A stretch of 64,000 nucleotides of DNA from Pseudomonas parafulva NBRC 16636 = DSM 17004 (GCF_000730645.1 NZ_BBIU01000004.1:164310-228309); one strand, 5' to 3'; numbered from the stretch's first letter, positions 17,734 through 27,755 are shown. The notes: generated by a model from the sequence alone, not told the origin. A program made the numbers and translations.

Positions 17734-17949
17734 TTACTGCTCTGGCGATTGCTCAGGCTCCGACTGCACGTCAGGCTGTTGCTCTTCGGTCGGGGCGGGC
17801 TTGGCTTTGCTCTGGTGCTGGTGCGACTTGTGCACATCCTTGCCGTCCTTGCCGTCATCTGGCAGGTACAGTGGGCCTTTCTGGCCGCATGCGGAAACGA
17901 GGCAGGCAACAGCGACCAGCGCCGCGAGGGAGGAAATCAGGCGCTTCAT
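17734..17949 (-). CDS. lptM: LptM-type lipoprotein (YifL family), LPS-assembly maturation factor
   Basis: A 71-residue lipoprotein precursor. MKRLISSLAALVAVACLVSA is a signal peptide with lipobox LVSAC (Cys21); the mature part starts CGQKGPLYLP, the conserved LptM signature, then a charged, disordered tail. LptM helps oxidative maturation of the LptDE outer-membrane translocon. The ATG at 17949 is chosen from the signal peptide; a longer frame upstream is intergenic repeat. First gene of the operon. Confidence 0.88.
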   Translation of the reverse strand: MKRLISSLAALVAVACLVSACGQKGPLYLPDDGKDGKDVHKSHQHQSKAKPAPTEEQQPDVQSEPEQSPEQ

Positions 17950-18039
17950 GGGTGAAATCCTTAAAAAATGCAATATTGCGCCGGAGTATACCGAGCGACC
18001 GGCGCCTTGCCTATGCGAGGGCCTGGCAGCCCCAAGCGG

Positions 18040-18120
18040 CAAGCTACGAGCTACAAGCGGCAAGAAAAAGCTGGCCGGTGTACGCTGAGCCTTTTCTTGC
18101 CGCTTGTGGCTTGCAGCTTG
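18040..18120. repeat. Large imperfect inverted repeat between lptM and cyaY
   Basis: A 33-bp arm (18040-18072) is matched by its near-complement (18088-18120) with about five mismatches around a 15-nt loop. The arms contain repeats of CAAGCGGCAAG and its complement. It lies between divergent genes and could fold into a long hairpin in either transcript. Similar AAGCTACAAGCGGCAAG-type palindromes occur as dispersed repeats in Pseudomonas genomes. Confidence 0.8.
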
Positions 18121-18209
18121 CAGCTTCCAATCTGCCGCTTGCGGCGGGCGCTTGGCGCCCGTATCTTGCCCGGCTTGCCTGTCATGCAGCCAATTTCGAG
18201 GTTCCTGCA

Positions 18210-18542
18210 ATGAGTTTGACTGAAGCGCGTTTCCACGACCTGGTCGATGCGACCCAACAGGCGCTGGAAGACCTGTTCGACGAGAGCGGCATGGACCTGG
18301 ACATGGAAAACTCCGCAGGCGTGCTGACCATCACGTTCGAAAACGGCAGCCAGCTGATCTTCAGCCGGCAGGAGCCCCTGCGCCAGCTGTGGCTGGCCGA
18401 CCGCTCCGGCGGTTTCCACTTCGATTACGACGAAGAGAGCGGCAAGTGGGTGTGTGAAAAGAGCGAGGAGCTGCTAGGCGAAATGCTCGAGCGCATCGTC
18501 TGGGAGCGGGCGGGCGAAAAGCTGGACTTCGAAGAGATCTGA
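18210..18542 (+). CDS. cyaY: Frataxin homologue CyaY, iron-sulfur assembly regulator
   Basis: A 110-residue frataxin. An acidic first helix (ARFHDLVDATQQALEDLFDE) supplies iron-binding side chains and is followed by the beta-sheet with LTITFENGSQLIFSRQEP and LWLADRSGGFHF. It binds Fe(II) and tunes IscS-IscU cluster assembly. It is divergent from lptM and 1 nt before the DUF1289 gene. Confidence 0.95.
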   Translation: MSLTEARFHDLVDATQQALEDLFDESGMDLDMENSAGVLTITFENGSQLIFSRQEPLRQLWLADRSGGFHFDYDEESGKWVCEKSEELLGEMLERIVWERAGEKLDFEEI

Positions 18543-18543
18543 C

Positions 18544-18768
18544 ATGAGCACCCCCCAGGCCCGGCCGCCCAAGCCGCTTTACAGCAACGTCAGCCCCGCC
18601 GTGCCGTCGCCGTGCATCAGCGTGTGCCGGCTGGATGAACAGCGCGTCTGCACCGGCTGCCACCGCCACGTGGAGCATATCCGTGAGTGGCGTTCGGCCG
18701 ATGACCACCGCCGCCGGCAGATCTGCCGCGAGGCGCAGAGCCTGCGCGATCAGGCAAAGGCACAGTGA
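18544..18768 (+). CDS. DUF1289 small cysteine-rich protein
   Basis: A 74-residue protein of the DUF1289 (YdhL-like) family with four conserved cysteines in SPCISVCRLD and VCTGCHRH, suggesting metal or Fe-S binding. It starts 1 nt after the cyaY stop, so it is translated with cyaY; the pairing with frataxin makes a link to iron metabolism plausible but unproven. Confidence 0.85.
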   Translation: MSTPQARPPKPLYSNVSPAVPSPCISVCRLDEQRVCTGCHRHVEHIREWRSADDHRRRQICREAQSLRDQAKAQ

Positions 18769-18840
18769 CCGCAAGGGCTTGAGTATTTGCCCGGCTGTGG
18801 TAGTGTCGGGTTCTGCGTCGGTGACGCCAAAGCCTGTACA

Positions 18841-18864
18841 AACCCCGCCCTTGGGCGGGGTTTT
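18841..18864 (+). terminator. Intrinsic terminator between the cyaY operon and rnk
   Basis: AACCCCGCCC (18841-18850) pairs with GGGCGGGGTT (18853-18862) followed by TT. It ends only 51 nt before rnk, so it either ends the cyaY transcript or sits in the rnk leader. Confidence 0.85.
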
Positions 18865-18914
18865 GCTTTATCTGTGCATCGAAAATTGCCTGTTCAAAGG
18901 AGTCTGACTGGATC

Positions 18915-19325
18915 ATGAGCACCAAGCCTTCCCTCATCCTCACCCGTTTGGACGTACAGCGTCTGGAGCGTCTTATCGACAGCCTCGACGAAAGTACGCC
19001 GGGCGTGCTTGCCCTGATGGGCGAGCTGGACCGCGCCGAACAGGTGGTCGGTCACGAGGACGTACCTGCCGGCGTGGTGACCATGAATTCGCGGGTGCAC
19101 TGCCGTGAAGAAGCCAGCGGCAAGGACTATCACCTCACCCTGGTGTACCCCAAGGATGCCGGTCCAGATGGCAAGGTTTCGATTCTGGCACCCATTGGTT
19201 GCGCCTTGCTGGGGCTTTCTGTTGGCGAACAGATCGACTGGCCCGCGCCCGGGGGCAAAACCCTCAAGCTGAAGCTGCTGGAAGTCGAGTACCAGCCCGA
19301 AGCGGCAGGTGATTTCGACCTCTGA
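18915..19325 (+). CDS. rnk: Regulator of nucleoside diphosphate kinase
   Basis: A 136-residue Rnk protein: an N-terminal helical hairpin (~8-45, LTRLDVQRLERLIDSLDE) and a GreA/GreB-like C-terminal domain (~52-128, VVTMNSRVHC and LLGLSVGEQIDW). Rnk binds RNA polymerase but lacks the acidic coiled-coil tip for transcript cleavage; in Pseudomonas it affects Ndk level and alginate. AAGGAG precedes the ATG. It converges on cyaA. Confidence 0.93.
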   Translation: MSTKPSLILTRLDVQRLERLIDSLDESTPGVLALMGELDRAEQVVGHEDVPAGVVTMNSRVHCREEASGKDYHLTLVYPKDAGPDGKVSILAPIGCALLGLSVGEQIDWPAPGGKTLKLKLLEVEYQPEAAGDFDL

Positions 19326-19352
19326 GCGGGCTGGGGCTTCACGCCCTCATGG

Positions 19353-21806
19353 CTACAGAGGCACGTAGTGAATGTCGGGCACAGCGTTACGGCCGTGCAA
19401 CAGCGGATGCAAAACGCGCTGGAGCTCGCGCGGCAGTTCGGCGTCGTCTTGCACCGGCAGGCGGTGGTGCCACAGGGCATTGCACTCATCCAGCACATGC
19501 ACCTCTACCACGCCGCCCAGCAGCCTGTGGAACACCTGAATGCAGCCAGGGCGGCCTTGTTTCAGCGCCAGCGCAAGGTCCGTGCCTTGCAGGGCGTTGG
19601 GGTCCAGGTGCAGGGGGCTGTAACGGTTGCGTGGTTGCCCCAGGCAGGCCAGCAGTTCGTCATGCCCGGCCAGGCTGGTGAGGCTGGCGTCACCCGGCAG
19701 CAGCTCCAGCACATGGGTGTAGTGCGCTACCTGCAACAGGTAGCGACAGGGCAGCCCCTGCTGATGCAGGCCTTGAACCGTATCGAACACTTCCTGGATG
19801 CGCTGGCGAATGGCCTGGGCGCGGTTCTGGCAAAAGCAGTGCACCCGTAGACCCGGCCGGTGATTCGCGCGCGCGGGCCTGGCGAGATGGTCGCGCAGGC
19901 AGCGCGCCAGCGCGTGCTCACCTTCGTATCGCGCCACCAGCACTTCGCCCCAGGTGTTGACGGTTACCTGGTCCACCGTCAGCACGAGGTTCTCACGTAC
20001 GCCGCCATAGCTGAGCGAATCGGTGCGTTCGGTCGTCAGGGTGATGTCCAGGTCGCGGTGATGGGGCAAGGGGTCCAGCGCGACGTTTACCAGCAGCAGA
20101 ATCTGGTCGGCCACACTGGGTTGCAGCAGATGGACCTCGCTGGCGGGGGGCATTGGCAGGCTGATGAGTGCCCGCAAGCAGCCCAGCAGCGCGGACAGCT
20201 CCGGCTCTGCCAGGTCGCTGGCCCCCGGCTGGATGGCCAGCCGGGTGCTGCTGTCGATCACGCCGTTGCAATGCGCCCAGGCCAGCAGGGGCAATAGGTG
20301 CCGGTCGTGCCGGAGGGGGCTGGCAAGCTCCATGTCGTAGGTGCTGAGGTTGTCGCGGTAAAGCGCCCAGCGGTGGCTGCCGGGCGCCTTGCCATCGGGT
20401 TCCTGGGCCAGTGTCAGGAGGCTCTCGGCAAGGTCCTGCACGCTGCCCGGGTTGATCACTTCTACCTTGCCGGCACGGCGCTCGAAGGCTGCGCGAAGTC
20501 GCCGGCCAAGCACGTTGAGGTCGCGCTGGTCGGCACGGCTCGCCGCATTGCGCGCACGGGCGAAGTGGCTGAGAAAGCGGTAGCTGCCGCTCAGTTCGGC
20601 CACCAGTTCGCGCCGCTCTAGGGTAGCCTGCTGCACCTTCCATAGCGGGCGGCTGTCAAGCAAGGCGAGCTGCCGCTGGCCCCAACCCCATTCGTCGGTC
20701 AGCCGCTGCATCAACCTGCGCTGCCAACCACTTGCCCGGGATTTGTCGCTGAGTTTTCTGTTTACCTTCAAATACAGGCTGCGCCGTACCAATTCCAGGC
20801 GAGCAGGTTGCCCGCGTTGCAGCAGGTAGCGTTCGATGCGTCGGTACATCATCACGTACGGGTCCAGCGCGTCCAGGTCGGTCTGGTTGGCGAACACGGC
20901 CGCTTTGTATTCCAGGCTCAGGCAGGGCTGGGTGGCATGTTCACTGGCGTAGACCTCAATCAATAGCAGCTTGAGCAGCGACTTGTGGGGCGAGTCTATG
21001 CCCTTGAACAATTGCCACAGGCCGGCGCCGACGAACTCTTGGGCAGGCAATTGCGCCAGATGGCCAAGGTCGAGGGTTTCCTGGTCGGGGATGAAGCGTT
21101 TGCCCAGCAGGGCCTGGGTGTAGCCAGCGTAATTGCCTTCCTGGTCCACCGGTACCAGCCACCACACGGGGATGCGCCCAGCCAGCCAGATGGCAGTGCG
21201 GTAGAATTCGTCCAGCAGCAGGTAGTGCTGGGTAGTGCCGCAATCGTCCGAGCCCAGTTGGCCGGTGCGTTGGCCCTGTGCGAACGCTTGGGTATCGATC
21301 AGAAAGCAGTGCGCCTCGGCACCCAGGCCGGCTGCCCAGGCCTCCAGCAACTGGCACTTGCAGCGCAGGGCTTGCAGCGCCTCGGGCTGCAGATCCGCGG
21401 CGTGGCATACCCAGAAGTCCATGTCACTTTGCTCGGCCTGGGCCAGCGAGCCCAGGCTGCCGATCAGGAACAGCCCCTGTATCGGGCGTGGCGAAGAATT
21501 TTCACGGGGCTTGGTGCTGAATGAACGGGCCAGGCGCTGGGCCTCGGCCACCTGTGCGGCACTCGGTTCGAAGCCGCACACGCCGGCGGGCGTATTGCCA
21601 GAGATGTACCCCGGCAGCAGGGGATGATTGACGTGCAGCAGCAGCGGTAGCAGCGTAAGCACCTGCTGCTGGCGCGTGGACAGGCCCTCTGTTGCGCGCA
21701 GTAACCGGCCCTGATTGATGTGCATGAAACGCCCACGCAACGTCGACAAGAGCTTGCGATCAATCCCTTGGTCCAGGTCAAGGCGGATTTCGTGGGGGTG
21801 GTTCAT
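19353..21806 (-). CDS. cyaA: Class I adenylate cyclase
   Basis: An 817-residue class I adenylate cyclase making cAMP for Vfr/Crp signalling. The catalytic nucleotidyltransferase-type motif is FLIGSLGSLAQAEQSDMDFW (about residues 113-132), where Gly-Ser and the two Asp act in metal and ATP binding; the C-terminal regulatory part covers ~500-817. The ATG at 21806 has only a weak ribosome site. The frame ends abruptly with DIHYVPL 27 bp from rnk, and the C-terminus seems shorter than I remember for other Pseudomonas CyaA proteins; see findings. Confidence 0.9.
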   Translation of the reverse strand: MNHPHEIRLDLDQGIDRKLLSTLRGRFMHINQGRLLRATEGLSTRQQQVLTLLPLLLHVNHPLLPGYISGNTPAGVCGFEPSAAQVAEAQRLARSFSTKPRENSSPRPIQGLFLIGSLGSLAQAEQSDMDFWVCHAADLQPEALQALRCKCQLLEAWAAGLGAEAHCFLIDTQAFAQGQRTGQLGSDDCGTTQHYLLLDEFYRTAIWLAGRIPVWWLVPVDQEGNYAGYTQALLGKRFIPDQETLDLGHLAQLPAQEFVGAGLWQLFKGIDSPHKSLLKLLLIEVYASEHATQPCLSLEYKAAVFANQTDLDALDPYVMMYRRIERYLLQRGQPARLELVRRSLYLKVNRKLSDKSRASGWQRRLMQRLTDEWGWGQRQLALLDSRPLWKVQQATLERRELVAELSGSYRFLSHFARARNAASRADQRDLNVLGRRLRAAFERRAGKVEVINPGSVQDLAESLLTLAQEPDGKAPGSHRWALYRDNLSTYDMELASPLRHDRHLLPLLAWAHCNGVIDSSTRLAIQPGASDLAEPELSALLGCLRALISLPMPPASEVHLLQPSVADQILLLVNVALDPLPHHRDLDITLTTERTDSLSYGGVRENLVLTVDQVTVNTWGEVLVARYEGEHALARCLRDHLARPARANHRPGLRVHCFCQNRAQAIRQRIQEVFDTVQGLHQQGLPCRYLLQVAHYTHVLELLPGDASLTSLAGHDELLACLGQPRNRYSPLHLDPNALQGTDLALALKQGRPGCIQVFHRLLGGVVEVHVLDECNALWHHRLPVQDDAELPRELQRVLHPLLHGRNAVPDIHYVPL

Positions 21807-21973
21807 GGGGCGCTCGGCAGGCCGGTTGGGCTGCAGCGAGTTTAGCCTTACCCGCGGTGCCTCAGCAGCATTATCGGAATATTGGCGTCATTTGCCCGTC
21901 GGTTGCTCGGCAATTACTGCTTTGCACAGGCTTGCTGCATGATGGGCGGGTCAAGTTGAGTGTGAGGTTTCTG

Positions 21974-22426
21974 ATGAGAGTGTGGATCGATGCAGACGCC
22001 TGCCCCAAGGCAGCCAAGGATCTGATCGTGAAATTTGCCCTCAAACGCAAGTTCGAGGTGGTGATGGTGGCGGGCCAGGCTGTGGCCAAACCGGCGTTTT
22101 CGCTGGTGAAGCTGATCGTGGTGCCCAGCGGCCCTGATGCGGCCGACGATTACCTGGTTGAACACGCCACGCCGGGCGAGTTGGTTATCTGCAGCGACGT
22201 GCCCTTGGCCGACCGCCTGGTGAAGAAGGGCGTGGCGGCGCTGGACCCGCGTGGGCGCGAGTTCGACGAGCGCAACATGGGCGACCGGTTGGCAGCACGT
22301 AACCTGTTCACCGAACTGCGCGAACAGGGCCAGGCGGGGGGAGGGCAGCCGCCCTACGCCGAGCGCGACAAACAGGCGTTCGCCAACGCGCTGGACCGCA
22401 TCATCGCCCGCCTGTCCAAGGCCTGA
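21974..22426 (+). CDS. yaiI: UPF0178 (YaiI/YqxD) family protein
   Basis: A 150-residue protein with the DUF188 PIN-like start MRVWIDADACPKAAKD and the later motifs VICSDVPLADRLV and RNMGDRLAARNLFTELRE. Acidic residues in these blocks resemble a PIN nuclease site; activity has not been shown. The ATG at 21974 is preferred over a 39-codon extension with no conservation. Confidence 0.9.
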   Translation: MRVWIDADACPKAAKDLIVKFALKRKFEVVMVAGQAVAKPAFSLVKLIVVPSGPDAADDYLVEHATPGELVICSDVPLADRLVKKGVAALDPRGREFDERNMGDRLAARNLFTELREQGQAGGGQPPYAERDKQAFANALDRIIARLSKA

Positions 22427-22441
22427 GCCGACGGCGCTGCG

Positions 22442-22463
22442 CCAGGCCCTGCGAGCCTGGGTT
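22442..22463. terminator. Weak hairpin between convergent yaiI and elbB
   Basis: CCAGGC (22442-22447) pairs with GCCTGG (22455-22460), then GTTT. It is the only terminator-like element in the 36-bp gap. Confidence 0.4.
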
Positions 22464-23122
22464 TACTCGTGGGTCAGTTCCAGCACCCGGTCCACCAGCT
22501 TGTAGATGCCCCCGGCTGCGTCGCTGATGGTCTTGGCCGACATGTAGGCCGGGGTCGTCACCAGCTTGCGCTGCACGTCTTCGACGATGTCGTGTACGTC
22601 GCACTCTTCATGGGTACCGCCCATCTTCACCACGGCGGCGGCGGTATCGGCATCGGTACCGATGGTGCACACCACGCCAGGCCCGTAGATCTTGGCCGCC
22701 AGCGCCGGCGAAATGCAGATCAGGCCAACCGGCTTGCAGGCGGCCGCGAACGCTTCGGCCAGGGCCAGTACGTCTGCGTTGACGCTGCAGTCCGCCCCGT
22801 CAGCCGCGAAGGTGGACAGGTTCTTGGCCGCCCCGAAGCCGCCCGGCACGATGAGCGCGTCGAAGTCCTCGGCCTTGGCCTCGCGGATATCCTTCACCTC
22901 ACCGCGGGCAATGCGCGCCGACTCCACCAGCACGTTCCGCGATTCGGGCATCTCTTCGCCCGTCAGGTGGTTGATGACGTGCAGTTGGGCGATGTCCGGG
23001 GCAAAGCACTGTACCTGCGCACCACGCTGGTCGAGGCGCAGGAGGGTGATCACGCTTTCGTGGATTTCTGCGCCGTCATACACGCCGCAACCGGAAAGAA
23101 TCACCGCTACTTTTTTTGTCAT
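22463..23122 (-). CDS. elbB: Isoprenoid biosynthesis glyoxalase ElbB
   Basis: A 219-residue DJ-1/PfpI-superfamily protein (ElbB/ElbA). The start KVAVILSGCGVYDGAEIHE and the nucleophile-elbow region PVGLICISPALA are characteristic. E. coli ElbB has weak glyoxalase III activity and was linked to isoprenoid synthesis; its cellular role is unsettled. The start at 23122 has GGAG 8 nt upstream; an ATG two codons earlier is too close to it. Confidence 0.9.
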   Translation of the reverse strand: MTKKVAVILSGCGVYDGAEIHESVITLLRLDQRGAQVQCFAPDIAQLHVINHLTGEEMPESRNVLVESARIARGEVKDIREAKAEDFDALIVPGGFGAAKNLSTFAADGADCSVNADVLALAEAFAAACKPVGLICISPALAAKIYGPGVVCTIGTDADTAAAVVKMGGTHEECDVHDIVEDVQRKLVTTPAYMSAKTISDAAGGIYKLVDRVLELTHE

Positions 23123-23224
23123 GCTCATTTCTCCAGGGTCGATGCGCTCGATACCCGCCAGCCTGGCAGCGCTGCCCAGCGCGGGGACGTCCTGCTTGGT
23201 TGGATTGCGCGGGCGCGCGGGTGT

Positions 23225-23809
23225 TCAGTCCTGCGACTCGCGCGCGGCCCGGCGTTCTGCCCGCAGCGTGCGGAAGCGCCTGCGCAGCCACAGCCCCACA
23301 CCCAGCACCAGCAAGGCACCCAGCACCCACAGCTCGTAACGTTTGATGTTGCCCAGCAGGCCTTCGAGAATGGCGCCGAAGTGGTAGGCCGCAGCACCCA
23401 GGGCCACTGCCCAGATGGCTGCACCAATGCCGTTGAGCAGCAGGTAGCGCCGTGGCGGGTAGCCAGACAGGCCAATGGCTACCGGCATGACCGTGCGCAG
23501 GCCGTAGACAAAACGGAAGCTCAGCACCCAGATGTCCGGGTGGCGGCGGATGTGGTCCAGGGCCCGGTCGCCCATGGCCTGCCAGCGTGGCTTGCGTGCC
23601 AGGATCTTGCGCCCGTGACGCCGGCCCATGAAGTACCACAGCTGGTCCCCGGCATAGCTGCCCAGAAAGGCCACCAGGCACACGAGCTTGATATCCATAT
23701 AACCGCGGAACGCAAGAAAACCTGCAAGCACCAGAATGGTCTCGCCTTCGAAGAAGGTGCCTAGAAAAAGGGCAAAGTAGCCGAAATCCTGCAGGAATTG
23801 TTGGAGCAT
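23225..23809 (-). CDS. DedA-family inner-membrane protein
   Basis: A 194-residue DedA/Tvp38 protein. Features: re-entrant segment FGYFALFLGTFFEGETILVLAG split as FGYFALFLGTFFEGE and TILVLAG, GDQLWYFMGRRHG, the conserved RFVYGLRT and GAAIWAV, and 4-5 hydrophobic segments. DedA proteins act as lipid scramblases or transporters (undecaprenyl phosphate or phospholipid). It precedes elbB by 102 bp on the same strand. The ATG at 23809 is chosen over a TTG 22 codons upstream. Confidence 0.88.
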   Translation of the reverse strand: MLQQFLQDFGYFALFLGTFFEGETILVLAGFLAFRGYMDIKLVCLVAFLGSYAGDQLWYFMGRRHGRKILARKPRWQAMGDRALDHIRRHPDIWVLSFRFVYGLRTVMPVAIGLSGYPPRRYLLLNGIGAAIWAVALGAAAYHFGAILEGLLGNIKRYELWVLGALLVLGVGLWLRRRFRTLRAERRAARESQD

Positions 23810-24022
23810 TTTCTGAGGTGCTGGCGAAATGAACGCGCAGCCTACCCCTTCGTGGGCATTCGGGAAAGTGTCCAAATGTGTCTCGACGTGAACAATGCCT
23901 ACAAGGACAATGCCTGATGCTACGCGCCATGCCTTGCCCTGTTATGTAACACAGGCGTCATAATGGGCGCTTATCTTGCCGCTCAATTGATGATAGGGCG
24001 TTAACGTCCTCAGGACCGCCAG

Positions 24023-26266
24023 ATGAACAACGAAGTGCTCACCCCTGTCGTGATCAAGGAGGCCCAGGAGCTTCCGGAAGAACTGGTGCAGACCCCGCCA
24101 GACCTGCCCCCTGTGCCAGAGCCTCTGGTGGAGCAGGCCGCCGAGCCGGTCGCGCCGCCGCCGGCCCCTGCGCCTGCCATCGCCGTACCAGGCCTGGACG
24201 ACACCAGCCTGTACATTCATCGCGAGCTGTCGCAGTTGCAGTTCAACATTCGCGTACTGGAACAGGCGCTGGACGAGAGCTACCCGCTGCTCGAACGCCT
24301 CAAGTTCCTGCTGATCTTCTCCAGCAACCTGGACGAATTCTTCGAAATCCGCGTAGCCGGCCTCAAGAAACAAATCAATTTTGCCCGTGAGCAGGCCGGT
24401 GCCGACGGTTTGCAGCCGCACCAGGCGCTGACGCGCATCAGCGAGCTTGTCCACATCGAAGTGGACCGCCAGTACGCCATCCTCAACGATGTGCTGCTGC
24501 CCGAGCTGGAAAAGCACCAGATTCGGTTCATCCGCCGCCGTTACTGGACACCCAAGCTCAAGACCTGGGTGCGCCGCTACTTCCGCGACGAGATCGCCCC
24601 GATCATCACCCCGATCGGCCTCGACCCCACGCACCCGTTCCCGCTGCTGGTGAACAAGAGCCTCAACTTCATCGTCGAGCTCGAAGGCGTCGACGCCTTT
24701 GGCCGCGACTCGGGCCTGGCGATCATCCCAGCACCGCGCCTGCTGCCCCGGGTCATCCGGGTGCCAGAGGAGGTGGGCGGCGCGGGGGCCAACTATGTGT
24801 TCCTGTCGTCGATGATCCATGCCCACGCAGACGACCTGTTCCAGGGCATGAAGGTCAAGGGCTGCTACCAGTTCCGCCTGACCCGCAACGCAGACCTGGC
24901 GCTGGACTCCGAAGAGGTCGATGACCTGGCCCGCGCGTTGCGCGGTGAGCTGTTCTCGCGCCGCTATGGCGATGCCGTGCGCCTGGAGGTGGCCGACACC
25001 TGCCCGAAACACCTGTCGGACTACCTGCTCAAGCAGTTCAGCCTGAGCGAGAGCGAGCTGTACCAGGTAAACGGGCCGGTGAACCTTACGCGCCTGTTCA
25101 GCATCACCGGGCTGGATAGCCACCCCGAGCTGCAGTACCTGCCGTTCACCCCGGCCATCCCCAAGCTGCTGCAGAATGCCGACAACATCTTCAGCGTGAT
25201 TGGCAAGCAGGACATCCTGCTGATGCACCCGTTCGAGTCCTTCACGCCGGTGATCGACCTGCTGCGCCAGGCCGCCAAGGACCCGCATGTACTCGCCGTG
25301 CGCCAGACCCTGTACCGCTCCGGGGCCAACTCGGAAATCGTCGATGCCTTGGTGGATGCAGCGCGTAACGGCAAGGAAGTTACCGCGGTGATCGAGCTGC
25401 GGGCGCGCTTCGACGAAGAGTCCAACCTGCAGATGGCCAGCCGCCTGCAAGCGGCCGGGGCCGTAGTGATTTATGGGGTGGTTGGCTTCAAGACACACGC
25501 CAAGATGATGCTGATCCTGCGCCGCGAGCAGGGCGAGATCGTGCGCTACGCCCACCTGGGCACGGGTAACTACCACGCCGGCAACGCCCGCCTGTACACC
25601 GACTACAGCCTGCTCACCTCCGATGATGCCCTCACCGAAGACGTCGGCAAGCTGTTCAGCCAACTGATCGGCATGGGCAAGACCCTGCGCATGAAAAAAC
25701 TGCTGCATGCGCCGTTCACCCTGAAGAAGGGCATGCTGGACATGATCGCGCGGGAAACCCAGTTTGCCCTCGACGGCAAACCGGCGCACATCATCGCCAA
25801 GTTCAACTCGCTGACCGACGCCAAGGTCATCAAGGCTCTGTACAAGGCCAGCCAGTCGGGCGTGAGGATCGACCTGGTAGTGCGCGGCATGTGCTGCCTG
25901 CGCCCAGGCATTGCGGGGGTTTCGCACAATATCCAGGTGCGCTCGATCATCGGCCGCTTCCTGGAGCACACCCGGGTGTTCTACTTCCTCAATGGCGGCG
26001 AAGAGCAGATCTACTTGTCCAGTGCCGACTGGATGGAGCGCAACCTCGACAAGCGTGTGGAGACCTGCTTCCCAGTGGAAGGCAAGAAGTTGCTGTTGCG
26101 GGTGAAGAAGGAGCTGGAAGCCTACCTCACCGACAACACCCATGCCTGGACCCTGCAGCCGGACGGCCGCTATGTGCGTAGCTCGCCAACCGGCAACCAG
26201 AACCCGCGCAGTGCCCAGGCGACCCTGCTGGAGCGCCTGAGCAACCCGGTACTCAACGTACGCTGA
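24023..26266 (+). CDS. ppk1: Polyphosphate kinase 1
   Basis: A 747-residue PPK1 that reversibly polymerises the gamma-phosphate of ATP into polyphosphate. Residues 1-57 form a Pro/Glu-rich extension not typical of the enteric enzyme; the core begins [20 protein letters not shown]. His492 in FKTHAKMML is the expected phospho-acceptor, with His518 in LGTGNYHAG and the second PLD-like block [10 protein letters not shown]. The end overlaps the ppx end by 14 bp in convergent orientation. Confidence 0.96.
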   Translation: MNNEVLTPVVIKEAQELPEELVQTPPDLPPVPEPLVEQAAEPVAPPPAPAPAIAVPGLDDTSLYIHRELSQLQFNIRVLEQALDESYPLLERLKFLLIFSSNLDEFFEIRVAGLKKQINFAREQAGADGLQPHQALTRISELVHIEVDRQYAILNDVLLPELEKHQIRFIRRRYWTPKLKTWVRRYFRDEIAPIITPIGLDPTHPFPLLVNKSLNFIVELEGVDAFGRDSGLAIIPAPRLLPRVIRVPEEVGGAGANYVFLSSMIHAHADDLFQGMKVKGCYQFRLTRNADLALDSEEVDDLARALRGELFSRRYGDAVRLEVADTCPKHLSDYLLKQFSLSESELYQVNGPVNLTRLFSITGLDSHPELQYLPFTPAIPKLLQNADNIFSVIGKQDILLMHPFESFTPVIDLLRQAAKDPHVLAVRQTLYRSGANSEIVDALVDAARNGKEVTAVIELRARFDEESNLQMASRLQAAGAVVIYGVVGFKTHAKMMLILRREQGEIVRYAHLGTGNYHAGNARLYTDYSLLTSDDALTEDVGKLFSQLIGMGKTLRMKKLLHAPFTLKKGMLDMIARETQFALDGKPAHIIAKFNSLTDAKVIKALYKASQSGVRIDLVVRGMCCLRPGIAGVSHNIQVRSIIGRFLEHTRVFYFLNGGEEQIYLSSADWMERNLDKRVETCFPVEGKKLLLRVKKELEAYLTDNTHAWTLQPDGRYVRSSPTGNQNPRSAQATLLERLSNPVLNVR

Positions 26267-27755
26267 GGATGAACCCGACCCGGGCCAGCCACTCCGCCTC
26301 GTTGGCGAAGTCGGCCTGGGTCAGCTGGTTCTGCTCCAGCCAGCCCTGCGGGAACACCACTTCAAGCCGGTCATCGTCCGCCTTGAGTTCCACTTTTGGC
26401 ATCTGCTGGTTACCACGGATGTGGTGGAACAAAATGGCAAAGCGCAGCAGCACGCACAGGCGCAGCAACTTCACGCCTTCATCGCCCAGTTCGGCATAGC
26501 GGTCCTTGGGGATGTTGCGGCGGTGGCCGCGCACCAGCAAGGCCATCATCTGCTGGTCCTCGCGGGAAAACCCGGCAAGGTCGGAGTGCTCGATCAGGTA
26601 GGCGCCATGCTTGTGGTAGTGGTAGTGGGCGATATCCAGGCCGATTTCGTGCACCTTGGCAGCCCAGCCCAACAGGTCGCGCCAGTTACCGCCCTGCAGG
26701 TCCCACGCGGCGGCCACCTGGTCGAAGGCGTGCAGGGCTTTGCGCTCTACCCGCGCCGCCTGGCCCTGGTCCACGTGATAACGCTCCATCAGCGAGTTCA
26801 GGGTGCGTTCGCGCACGTCTTCGTGGTGGTGGCGGCCCAGCAGGTCGAACAGCACGCCTTCACGAAGCGCGCCGTCACAGTGGTCCATGCGCTGCAGTTC
26901 GAGGGCATCGAAGATCGCCTCGAGAATAGCCAGCCCTGCGGGGAAGATGGTACGCCGGTCTGGCTTGACGCCGTCGAAGTCGATCTTGTCGACCTCGCCC
27001 AGCTTGAACAGCTTGCGCTTTACCCACGCCAGGCCTTCGGCGTTGACCTCACCATTGCCCAGGCCGCCGGCCTTGATGGCTGCGCCGATGGCGCGGATGG
27101 TGCCGGACGAGCCGATGGCCTCGTCCCAGGTCAGGCGATGCAGGGCATTTTCGATGCTCATCAGTTCCAGGCGCGCGGCGGTGTAGGCCTGGGCGTAGCG
27201 GGCCGGGGTGATCTTGCCGTCGCGGAAGTAGCGCTGGGTGAAGCTGACGCAGCCCATCTGCAGGCTCTCGCGCAGCAGCGGCTCGAAGCGCTGGCCGATG
27301 ATGAACTCGGTGCTGCCGCCGCCGATATCGGCCACCAGGCGCTTGCCCGGGGTGTCAGCGAGGGTGTGCGATACGCCCAGGTAGATCAGGCGCGCCTCTT
27401 CGCGGCCGGAAATGACCTCGACGGGGTGGCCCAGAATGGCTTCGGCACGCTGGATGAAGGTGTTGCGGTTGCGTGCTTCGCGCAGGGCGTTGGTGCCCAC
27501 GATGCGTACGGCGCCTGCCGGCATGCCGTTGATCAACTGGGCAAAGCGCTTGAGGCACTCCAGGCCCCGCTCCATGGCTTCTTCACTGAGCCTGCGCTCT
27601 TCGTCGATGCCGGCGGCCAGCTGCACCTTTTCGCCCAGCCGCTCAAGTATGCGGATTTCGGTATGGTGGGCCTTGGCCACTACCATGTGGAAACTGTTGG
27701 AGCCAAGGTCGATGGCTGCGATCAGGGACAGGTTCTTCGCGGTGGTTTGCGGCAT
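26253..27755 (-). CDS. ppx: Exopolyphosphatase
   Basis: A 500-residue PPX/GppA phosphatase of the ASKHA fold. N-terminal phosphate motif [12 protein letters not shown], second motif [11 protein letters not shown], and C-terminal HD-like helical domain ([11 protein letters not shown], then [17 protein letters not shown]). It releases Pi from polyphosphate ends, opposing ppk1. ATG 27755 is chosen because the conserved start follows; the frame extends 59 codons further upstream without conservation. In many bacteria ppk and ppx are in one operon; here they face each other and overlap. Confidence 0.95.
   Translation of the reverse strand: MPQTTAKNLSLIAAIDLGSNSFHMVVAKAHHTEIRILERLGEKVQLAAGIDEERRLSEEAMERGLECLKRFAQLINGMPAGAVRIVGTNALREARNRNTFIQRAEAILGHPVEVISGREEARLIYLGVSHTLADTPGKRLVADIGGGSTEFIIGQRFEPLLRESLQMGCVSFTQRYFRDGKITPARYAQAYTAARLELMSIENALHRLTWDEAIGSSGTIRAIGAAIKAGGLGNGEVNAEGLAWVKRKLFKLGEVDKIDFDGVKPDRRTIFPAGLAILEAIFDALELQRMDHCDGALREGVLFDLLGRHHHEDVRERTLNSLMERYHVDQGQAARVERKALHAFDQVAAAWDLQGGNWRDLLGWAAKVHEIGLDIAHYHYHKHGAYLIEHSDLAGFSREDQQMMALLVRGHRRNIPKDRYAELGDEGVKLLRLCVLLRFAILFHHIRGNQQMPKVELKADDDRLEVVFPQGWLEQNQLTQADFANEAEWLARVGFILSVR

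Noticed and set aside
23939..23975. Pho box before ppk1 (CTGTTAT followed by weak repeats)
   Set aside because: Only one of the two 7-bp units fits the consensus; the second has too many mismatches.
23942..26143. 733-codon open frame antisense to ppk1
   Set aside because: Same effect: third-position GC in ppk1 suppresses stops on the opposite strand. No domain is recognisable.
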